Source: Bryobacter sp.
GTDB lineage: Bacteria; Acidobacteriota; Terriglobia; Bryobacterales; Bryobacteraceae
Direction of reading: 5' to 3'
Length of the DNA: 64,000 nt
Assembly: GCA_022843625.1 (NCBI GenBank)
Contig: JALHNH010000008.1
Coordinates: 1-64,000 of the forward strand
Shown: piece by piece, positions 56,049 through 64,000 of the stretch
Layout of the letters: the number at the start of each line of letters is the position of its first letter
How positions within the stretch are numbered: position 1 is the first letter of the stretch
Notes under the pieces: model-generated
Told to the model about the DNA's origin: nothing
The model's database searches: none
The model's input: the letters and a program-made list of their open reading frames with translations, nothing else
Program-made: the position numbers and the translations under genes

Positions 56049-56591
56049 CTAGCGCAATGTGGAAGTAAAGTCAATGTGACGGTATTTGCGGAGGAGTTCG
56101 TAGAGGACGATGGCGGCGGCGTTGGATACGTTCAGGGAGTGTTTGAGGCCGAGCATGGGGAGGCGGACGAAGGTGTCGCAGCGGTTGAGTAAGTCGTCGC
56201 CGATGCCGTCTACTTCGTGGCCGAAGAGTAATAGGACTGGCCATTTGGGTTGCCAGTCGTATAGGTCTACCGCTGTTACGGCTGTCTCGATGGCGGCGAT
56301 TTCGTAGCCTCTTGCGCGGAGGGTGTCTACCGTTGCTATCGCGTTGTCGCTGGGGTGCCAGAGGACGGAGTCTTCTGCTCCTAAAGCGGTTTTGGTGATG
56401 GCGCTCTTGGGGGGCCTTGCTGTGATGCCGCTGAGATAGAGGCTTTCTATTCCAGCGCCGTCGGCTGTGCGGAAGAAGCTGCCTACGTTGTACATGCTGC
56501 GGATGTTATCGAGCAGGAGCGAGACGGGTAGTTTGTCGATGTGGTCGTAGGCTTTGGCGGCCTGGGTGACTCGGAAGGGGACTCGTTCCAT
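56049..56591 (-). CDS. TrmH (SpoU)-family RNA 2'-O-methyltransferase
   Basis: 180 residues from ATG 56591, overlapping the peptidase stop by 1 nt (TAATG). The SPOUT knot motifs are all present: motif 1 'LLLDNIRSMYNVGSFFRTADG', motif 2 'LLFGHEVDGI' and motif 3 'LPMLGLKHSLNVSNAAAIVLYE'. Members methylate ribose in tRNA or rRNA with S-adenosylmethionine. The short length without an RNA-binding extension resembles TrmL-type enzymes; the target is not certain. Confidence 0.9.
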   Translation of the reverse strand: MERVPFRVTQAAKAYDHIDKLPVSLLLDNIRSMYNVGSFFRTADGAGIESLYLSGITARPPKSAITKTALGAEDSVLWHPSDNAIATVDTLRARGYEIAAIETAVTAVDLYDWQPKWPVLLLFGHEVDGIGDDLLNRCDTFVRLPMLGLKHSLNVSNAAAIVLYELLRKYRHIDFTSTLR

Positions 56592-57616
56592 TACTGGCCA
56601 TTCATGAGGGAGCGGTCCCAATGGGCGGTCCACATACTGAGGAAGCCGAAGGCGGCGAGGAGGCCGACGAATTGCAGGAAGACGCCTTGGTCGTGTTCTT
56701 CAGGGACGTCTTTTGTGAAGAGCCGGTAGATTGCGCCAAGGGCGATGAGGAAGAACATGGTTTCGCCGGTGATGTACCACATGATGCCCATTGTGGCGAG
56801 GATCATGATGCGCTGGCGTTGCCCCAAGACCTTGTACGCGTGGCTACCATCGAGGCCAAAGACGGGGACGAGGTTGAAGAGGTTGATAACCGCGCCCGTA
56901 TGTGAAACGGCCGACATCCAGCGCTGGTTGAAGTACTGTGCGGCGGCTTCAAAGATGAGACAAGCACCGATACCCCACCACGGGCCGCCGAGGCCGATGC
57001 GGGCGTCCTGGCCCGGGTTCGTAATGGCGGCTTCACTGCGGACAAAGGCACCAAAGCCGGGGATGAACATCGGCGCGGTGGCGGGGATGCCGAAGCGGCG
57101 GAAGGCCCACATATGACCCATCTCGTGGAGGTAGATGCTGAGGACGAGGCCCACGGCGTAGCGCCAGCCGTAGAGTGCCCAGTAGACGCCGGCCGAGGCG
57201 AACATCGAGAAGAGGGTGGGGAGCTTGGTGAGGCCGAGGAAGAGGAATTTGCCTTTCGTTAGGAGGATGAGCGCGATGGTTTTGAACTTCCAGATGAGTG
57301 CGCCGACGACACCCATGCTGGTGACGATTTTCTTCCAGGGCTGGTCGTGGGGGACGTCGTGATCTTTGGGTGGAGGGAGTGCGCCGAGCTTGGCGGCGAT
57401 GGCCTGGAATTGCGAAGAACCCTGGGGAAGCAGGCTTAGCATCTGCTGATAAATGGCGCGGGTTTCGTCGGTGTTGCCGACGGCTTCGGTTCTGCGGGCG
57501 CGATCTGCCATCTCCTGCAGTTCGACCGTGTAGACGAGGCGGTGGCAGGAAGGGCAGAGAAGGGCACCGGGGGTGAGCGGCTCACCGCATTGCTGGCAGA
57601 ATTTCTTATCGTCCAT
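56591..57616 (-). CDS. Site-2 protease-like (M50) membrane protein with zinc ribbon
   Basis: 341 residues. An N-terminal zinc ribbon ('FCQQCGEPLTPGALLCPSCH') and a TPR-like helix pair precede the membrane part. The M50 zinc site is 'YLHEMGHMW' (HExxH, about 162-166) and 'NLVPVFGLDGSHA' supplies the second-site Asp. Such proteases cut inside membranes or are FtsH-like quality factors. The gene directly follows a second zinc-ribbon membrane gene and lies in the clpB cluster, which suggests a protein-quality role. Confidence 0.87.
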   Translation of the reverse strand: MDDKKFCQQCGEPLTPGALLCPSCHRLVYTVELQEMADRARRTEAVGNTDETRAIYQQMLSLLPQGSSQFQAIAAKLGALPPPKDHDVPHDQPWKKIVTSMGVVGALIWKFKTIALILLTKGKFLFLGLTKLPTLFSMFASAGVYWALYGWRYAVGLVLSIYLHEMGHMWAFRRFGIPATAPMFIPGFGAFVRSEAAITNPGQDARIGLGGPWWGIGACLIFEAAAQYFNQRWMSAVSHTGAVINLFNLVPVFGLDGSHAYKVLGQRQRIMILATMGIMWYITGETMFFLIALGAIYRLFTKDVPEEHDQGVFLQFVGLLAAFGFLSMWTAHWDRSLMNGQ

Positions 57617-58249
57617 TTAGGTTTGTTTTGCCAGTTCTGTTGAGTAGGGGCCAGCGATTGCGACCTGGATGCCATGAGTTTGTTGCCATGCCTGCTGCAG
57701 GCCGAAAAAGAGGATGGCGATACCGAGGAGGCCGCCGAAGCCTTCCTGGAGTTCGAAGAAGGGTTTCCCAAGTGAGATTACGAAGAGATAGACGTAGCCG
57801 AGGATTCCATTGACAACCTTACCTTCTTTAAAGAAGGAGTAGATGATCTGGAAGAAGAGGCTGCCGCTGATGGCGATGTAAGTGGCGATAACGGCCACGA
57901 TCTGGACTGGACGACCGCCGAGGCCGCCGGTGCCCACGCGGGCGGCTTTGCCCACAAGCCAACCGACGGCAATCGAGATCAGCGCCAACTCGTAGTTGGT
58001 GATGATCAGGATTGCCGCATAGGCGATAGAGCAACCGATGGCTGAGATGACGGCGTAGAGGGTTCCTTTGAGGAGGAGACTTCTAGCCGGAGCCTGCTGT
58101 GCGGTGCCGAGAGTGGTGGCGCAATTGGGGCAAACCACCTGCCCGTTGGCGTGCCAATACTGGCTCCCGATTTTTGTCGAACACATGACGCAGGGGCCAA
58201 TCCCGGAAGGGTTTGAGAACTCTGCTTTGTCGAACTGCAAATCATCCAT
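57617..58249 (-). CDS. Zinc-ribbon membrane protein, function unknown
   Basis: 210 residues. N-terminal Cys pairs ('IGPCVMCSTKIG', 'VVCPNCATTLG') form a small zinc ribbon; four membrane segments follow ('LYAVISAIGCSIAYAAILII', 'LALISIAVGWLVGKAA', 'IVAVIATYIAISGSLFFQIIYSF', 'LGIAILFFGLQQAW'). It lies 6 bp after clpB and directly abuts the M50 gene, so a shared membrane quality-control function is plausible. No family was recognised. Confidence 0.75.
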   Translation of the reverse strand: MDDLQFDKAEFSNPSGIGPCVMCSTKIGSQYWHANGQVVCPNCATTLGTAQQAPARSLLLKGTLYAVISAIGCSIAYAAILIITNYELALISIAVGWLVGKAARVGTGGLGGRPVQIVAVIATYIAISGSLFFQIIYSFFKEGKVVNGILGYVYLFVISLGKPFFELQEGFGGLLGIAILFFGLQQAWQQTHGIQVAIAGPYSTELAKQT

Positions 58250-58255
58250 GAGCCC

Positions 58256-60895
<2,640 letters not shown>

Positions 60896-60911
60896 AATTA
60901 CCGCCAGTCAC

Positions 60912-60940
60912 AGAATATCAACTTAGCTCATCTTTGTCTA
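60912..60940 (-). promoter_or_regulatory. clpB promoter
   Basis: TAGACA (5/6 to TTGACA; 60940-60935), a 17-nt spacer and TATTCT (60917-60912). The mRNA would carry a leader of about 10 nt including GGCGG. No CIRCE-type inverted repeat was seen here. Confidence 0.55.
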
Positions 60941-61011
60941 GTTTTATGAGTGTGATTTGCTAAGATTTTTTCTTGCTCATGCGGGCTTGGAGGCGTATAT
61001 GCTGACTAGAG

Positions 61012-61422
61012 ATGCGGTTTTTGCTTGTGATTCTTGGATTGATGGGGCTCTGGGGCTGCAGCCCGGCAGGCTCGGGGACGGTTGCGAGTCCGGCAGAGGC
61101 GAAGGCTTATATTCGCGAGTTGGCGCTAGGACAGGTGGAGATGAAGGCTGCCGAGAGCTTTGGCGGGCAGCAGTTGGTGGAGATTACGGGGCAGATCCGG
61201 AATAACGGGCCTCGTGTTTTGAAGAAGGTGGAATTGAATTGTGTTTTCTTTGATCCGTATGGGCAGGTGGTGTTGCGCGAGACGGTAGCTATTGTGAGGG
61301 CGGACAAGGGTGGGCTTAAATCGAATGAGACGAGGCCGTTCCGGTTGCCGTTTGATACGCTGCCGAAGACCTGGAATCAGGTGATGCCGCAGATGGTGAT
61401 TGCCGGGATTGTGTTTGAGTAA
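61012..61422 (+). CDS. Lipoprotein with FxLYD/DUF2393-like domain
   Basis: 136 residues, lipobox 'LMGLWGC'. The mature part has a beta-sandwich resembling DUF2393/FxLYD: 'VEITGQIRNNGPRVLKKVELNCVFFDPYGQVVLRE' and 'LKSNETRPFRLPFDTLPKTWNQ'. Probably membrane-anchored on the periplasmic face. Its stop overlaps the next start by 1 nt (TAATG), so it is co-translated with the receiver/exported fusion gene. Role unknown. Confidence 0.78.
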   Translation: MRFLLVILGLMGLWGCSPAGSGTVASPAEAKAYIRELALGQVEMKAAESFGGQQLVEITGQIRNNGPRVLKKVELNCVFFDPYGQVVLRETVAIVRADKGGLKSNETRPFRLPFDTLPKTWNQVMPQMVIAGIVFE

Positions 61423-62645
61423 TGGGGAAGATACGGCTGATTGAAGACGACCGGGACCAGCGGGAACTGCGGACGATGTTGCTTGAGACGGTGGGGCATA
61501 CGGTGGTGGCCCAGGGTGAGGATCTGGTGTTGATGGATTTGCGGATTCCGACGCTTGAGGCTGGCCTCAAGCAGATTCGTGAAATCAAGAATTCATCGAA
61601 GCCGCCTAAGCTGGTTGTTTTGAGTGGTGCGGTGGCAGAGCTGCGTGGCACCGAGGAGGAAAAGATGGTGGATGCGATTCTGGAAAAGCCTTGCCCGACT
61701 GGAAAGCTGCTGAAGACGATTCAGGCTTTGTTGGTGCTGATGGTGTTTTGTGTTGCGGCTTTTGGGCAGCCTAAGGATTTGAAGCGTCATGCGCCGATTC
61801 TTTACCAGCGTGCGGATACGGTGGGGACCGATAACGATATTCCGCTGCTGATGTATGTGGAATGGGATAAGACGGATCAGTCGCTTACTTACACGGTGAT
61901 TTTTTCGAATGAAGATGGTGGGACTTCTACCCGGGACCTGATGGCGCGTTGGGGCCGGACCACCGATATTGAGTATGTGTATAAGGTCTGGCTGAATGAG
62001 GATGGTTCGGCCGGGGTGAGGCAGATACAGGCCAAGGATCATAAGGATGTTCCTTTTGAGGGGCCGTTTGAGGGGGACCGGCCGTTGCTGGTTCCGGTGA
62101 CTCGCAACAACATGGTGGCTGGGGTGAAGGAGAAGACGGGGCGGCGGTTTGACTTTGATCCGATCCTGATGGATTTGAGTGAGCACTCGCGGGAGTATGT
62201 GATGGATCAGAAGCCGGAGACGTGGAAGATCATGGGTGAGGAGTTGAAGCGGGAAGGGAAGTTGCGGCCGTACGGGGTGGTGCGGGGTGAGGATATCAGC
62301 GACCCGACTAATTACGTGTATGTCGAGTTTTTGTCTACGCAAAAGGCTGGGGGGCGGGTGGCTGTTGGGTTTACGTTGCCAGGTGGGAAGCAGGTGCAGA
62401 TGAGCCATTTGGGTAAGCCTGGGAATTCTGTGGAGCGGAGCGGGTGGATGCGGCTCGCGACGGAGTTGCCGCCGGGGACCAAGCTGGCGGATTTGGGGAC
62501 GGTGGTGTTTGCGTGTTACGGGAAGGGGAGTTGTGTTGTTGAGCGAGTGGCCTTTGTCGAGTTGAAGGGGGAACGGAAGGGAGTGGACTGGAGTGGACCT
62601 TCGGAGATTAAGGCAGGTGAGATTTGGTTGTCGCGGTTAAAGTAG
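61422..62645 (+). CDS. In-frame fusion of a shortened receiver domain and an exported domain
   Basis: 407 residues in one uninterrupted frame. Residues 1-98 are a receiver: 'LIEDDRDQ' (Asp 9/10), phospho-Asp39 in 'LVLMDLRIP', Ser68 in 'VVLSG' and Lys89 in 'LEKPCPTGK'. The gap from the acidic pair to Asp39 is 30 residues, where CheY has 44, so about 14 residues around helix 2 are missing. Residues 99-116 ('KTIQALLVLMVFCVAAFGQ' region) look like a signal peptide or anchor; ATG 61740 could restart translation. The rest belongs to a conserved family with 'IFSNEDGGTSTRDLMARWGRTTDIEYV'. Whether it is one protein or two is unresolved. Confidence 0.75.
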   Translation: MGKIRLIEDDRDQRELRTMLLETVGHTVVAQGEDLVLMDLRIPTLEAGLKQIREIKNSSKPPKLVVLSGAVAELRGTEEEKMVDAILEKPCPTGKLLKTIQALLVLMVFCVAAFGQPKDLKRHAPILYQRADTVGTDNDIPLLMYVEWDKTDQSLTYTVIFSNEDGGTSTRDLMARWGRTTDIEYVYKVWLNEDGSAGVRQIQAKDHKDVPFEGPFEGDRPLLVPVTRNNMVAGVKEKTGRRFDFDPILMDLSEHSREYVMDQKPETWKIMGEELKREGKLRPYGVVRGEDISDPTNYVYVEFLSTQKAGGRVAVGFTLPGGKQVQMSHLGKPGNSVERSGWMRLATELPPGTKLADLGTVVFACYGKGSCVVERVAFVELKGERKGVDWSGPSEIKAGEIWLSRLK

Positions 62646-62848
62646 CTGCCAGGTCGAGCCAGAGCGAGGTTGTTGGGACGATGGCCGATGGGTCGCTTAA
62701 GGTGAAGGTGATGGCCCCGCCGGAAGATGGAAAGGCGAATGAAGAAGTTTGCCAGGTGCTTGCGGCTCATTACAAGGTGAAGCGTGCGGATGTTGAGGTG
62801 ATTGCGGGGCAGACGAGTACGCGGAAGCTGGTGCGGGTGAAGGACTGA
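62624..62848 (+). CDS. DUF167 (YggU-like) protein
   Basis: 74 residues from a TTG at 62624 that overlaps the preceding stop by 22 nt. It has the compact alpha/beta DUF167 pattern: 'VKVAARSSQSEVVGTMADGSLKVKVMAPPEDGKANEEVCQVLA' and 'VIAGQTSTRKLVRVK'. The family is widespread, cytosolic and of uncertain function; it is often near RNA- or cell-division genes. The rare TTG start and overlap suggest translational coupling. Confidence 0.85.
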   Translation: MVVAVKVAARSSQSEVVGTMADGSLKVKVMAPPEDGKANEEVCQVLAAHYKVKRADVEVIAGQTSTRKLVRVKD

Positions 62849-62967
62849 GTTTTGTCGCTCACTTCGTTAGTTTAGTAGCGTCCTTTGCCGATCTGAGGGA
62901 GGCACTTTGAGAAGGATTCGGCATGTCCGGTGATGCGGAAACCTGACGCCCTACGAATGGTTAGTGC

Positions 62968-62978
62968 AAAAAAAAAAA
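62968..62978. repeat. A11 homopolymer
   Basis: Eleven consecutive A in a gene-free stretch. As T11 on the minus strand it could end a leftward transcript, but no stem of any strength precedes it. Confidence 0.5.
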
Positions 62979-63043
62979 CTAAGTGCTTTAGGCCCCGCCG
63001 TTGGAAGCCTTGGATGCCGTTGTAAAATCGTCGGTTTGTTCAA

Positions 63044-63080
63044 GTCAAATGGTACGGTCTACTGGGGCGTACCATTTGAC
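63044..63080. repeat. 13-bp perfect inverted repeat
   Basis: GTCAAATGGTACG (63044-63056), an 11-nt loop and CGTACCATTTGAC (63068-63080), a perfect 13-bp stem. No T-run follows on either strand, so it is not a simple terminator. It could be a protein-binding site, a REP/MITE-like remnant or an RNA hairpin. It lies inside a 293-bp interval with no gene (62849-63141). Confidence 0.65.
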
Positions 63081-63141
63081 GGATGCCTTCGCCGTTAGTC
63101 AGGAGCTATCGCTATTGGGGATGTCTCGGATGGTTCCAGGA

Positions 63142-63996
63142 TCATTTCAAGCCTGGCACGAAATCAGCGGGATCGAGGTCAAAAAACTCTAATCGCCGCT
63201 GGAACGGAATCACGCCTGCGGCAACGAGATTGGTCCACATTCGATCCGCGTACTGGTTCGCGGATGCCTCGCGCTCTTGGGGTGGGCGCTCATCGTATAT
63301 CGCCTGCAGCTCCGCGCGCCAATCGTATTCATCTTTCTGCCAGTCAGGTGGCGCAACCGGTCGTTCAACTCTTTCCAGCCGATCGACCCAATGACCGATT
63401 TCATGAAGGACGGTGCGGTATAGCTGGGTGTTTCGAATTGTCTCTAACGAGCATTGAAGGGAGAAGCGGCGGCCCTTCCTTGTTACGATGTGGCCATCTT
63501 TGAGAAGGCGTTCAAATTCGGCTTTCGAGTCCGGTCGCATTGAGGCAGTCAGTGAAAACCCGAAGTCCGGTTCAGTCGACTCCAAAAAAATGGCAGGGCC
63601 CTTGAACATGCCGTCCTGGGGGCGACCGATCTCACCTCCGTATGCAAGGCGTCCCCACACTCCATTTAGCAAGGCTTCCTTACGCTTGGGCTGGCGCAAA
63701 ACAAATAGCGAAAGCCCTTCCCAGTCCTGTAACGGAAGGTGACTAAGCAGGTATGCAATGTCCTCCACAGTGCATGCATGGACGCATCCTCGACTAGTCC
63801 TTTCGACTACAAAATCCACATCGCGATCACGCACGACCCGCTTCGCGGTCCGATATTCTCCAAGGTCTCGCCAATGCCAGATTGGCCCGTTGAACCTTGA
63901 GGGAATCACCAATCGGTTATCGTGACCACGCCCGCTGGCGGAGGTGCCAATATTGCGATTTCTTCGAGTTGGATTGCGTGGAGCGCGGCTGCCCAT
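63142..63996 (-). CDS. HExxH-motif protein (putative metallopeptidase), start near window edge
   Basis: 284 residues from an ATG at 63996; the frame reaches the window edge 4 bp beyond, so the true start may be outside. A zinc-peptidase-like 'LYRTVLHEIGHWVDRLE' lies near 195-210, and the downstream acidic 'EYDWRAELQAIYDERPPQEREASANQYADRMW' could supply a third ligand. The N-terminus is Arg-rich and probably disordered ('RNPTRRNRNIGTSASGR'). No signal peptide. Function unknown; sequence composition differs from the G-rich neighbours, suggesting transfer. Confidence 0.65.
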   Translation of the reverse strand: MGSRAPRNPTRRNRNIGTSASGRGHDNRLVIPSRFNGPIWHWRDLGEYRTAKRVVRDRDVDFVVERTSRGCVHACTVEDIAYLLSHLPLQDWEGLSLFVLRQPKRKEALLNGVWGRLAYGGEIGRPQDGMFKGPAIFLESTEPDFGFSLTASMRPDSKAEFERLLKDGHIVTRKGRRFSLQCSLETIRNTQLYRTVLHEIGHWVDRLERVERPVAPPDWQKDEYDWRAELQAIYDERPPQEREASANQYADRMWTNLVAAGVIPFQRRLEFFDLDPADFVPGLK

Positions 63997-64000
63997 CTAT

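Noticed and set aside
63001-63394. Two + strand frames near the inverted repeat
   Set aside because: They overlap the opposite-strand HExxH gene and encode low-complexity sequence; part is created by the hairpin itself.

Overview
The window reads as chromosome of an Acidobacteriota bacterium, most likely a Bryobacterales/Solibacter relative. The grounds are two proteins with the TIGR03437-type domain first described in Solibacter (6347-8077 and 22372-25686), a 1136-residue Oar-like TonB-dependent receptor with a carboxypeptidase-regulatory N-terminus, a DUF1080 glycan enzyme, standalone PRC-barrel, FG-GAP/TPR and DUF4097 proteins, and moderately high GC. The lineage is inferred from gene families; no rRNA or marker phylogeny is available here.

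Region by region. 1-3.4 kb: an RraA-type aldolase (cut by the window edge) with a zinc-type dehydrogenase, divergent from an exported SMP-30 lactonase, then a two-copy PRC-barrel protein. 3.4-6.3 kb: the tdh-kbl threonine-degradation operon with a divergent XRE-cupin regulator. 6.3-8.8 kb: an exported HEAT-repeat protein and a DUF1801 protein. 9.0-15.2 kb: an accessory stretch with McrBC, a BrnT/BrnA-like pair, VapBC, two gene-poor gaps, a family protein of unknown role and tRNA-Pro(TGG). 15.2-22.4 kb: argD coupled to a MauE/DoxX-thioredoxin membrane protein, an amidohydrolase, hemL, a geranylgeranyl-reductase-like flavoprotein and a lipoprotein. 22.4-30.5 kb: a large exported propeller protein, a TolC-type outer membrane protein and the TonB receptor. 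30.5-33.4 kb: MGMT-like protein, SDR, MerR regulator, DUF1080 enzyme. 33.4-40.3 kb: RNase J, an FAD-linked 2-hydroxyacid dehydrogenase and a 1293-residue hybrid sensor kinase. 40.3-45.9 kb: two DUF4097 exported proteins with an ECF sigma/anti-sigma pair, a serine hydrolase, a CpaE/TadZ-like ATPase and a small CxxC protein. 45.9-52.8 kb: metY, a membrane protein, adenosine-specific kinase, FG-GAP/TPR/ABC-2 permease and a D-2-hydroxyacid dehydrogenase. 52.7-60.9 kb: a duplicated DUF1223 + DsbD-N-like unit downstream of a clpB-led cluster. 61-64 kb: a lipoprotein, a receiver domain fused in frame to an exported domain, a DUF167 protein, a gene-free segment with a strong inverted repeat, and an HExxH protein at the edge.

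At window scale the + strand is C-rich from 1 to about 20 kb and G-rich from about 23 kb on, whichever strand the genes lie on. Such a minus-to-plus GC-skew switch marks a replication origin or an inversion boundary. The McrBC block runs against the local skew, which fits recent acquisition. Many genes have a TAnnnT -10-like hexamer 6-8 nt before the start codon and no Shine-Dalgarno, suggesting leaderless transcripts. No clearly new defence system was recognised. The most unusual objects are the receiver/exported fusion, the duplicated thiol-redox unit and the skew reversal.
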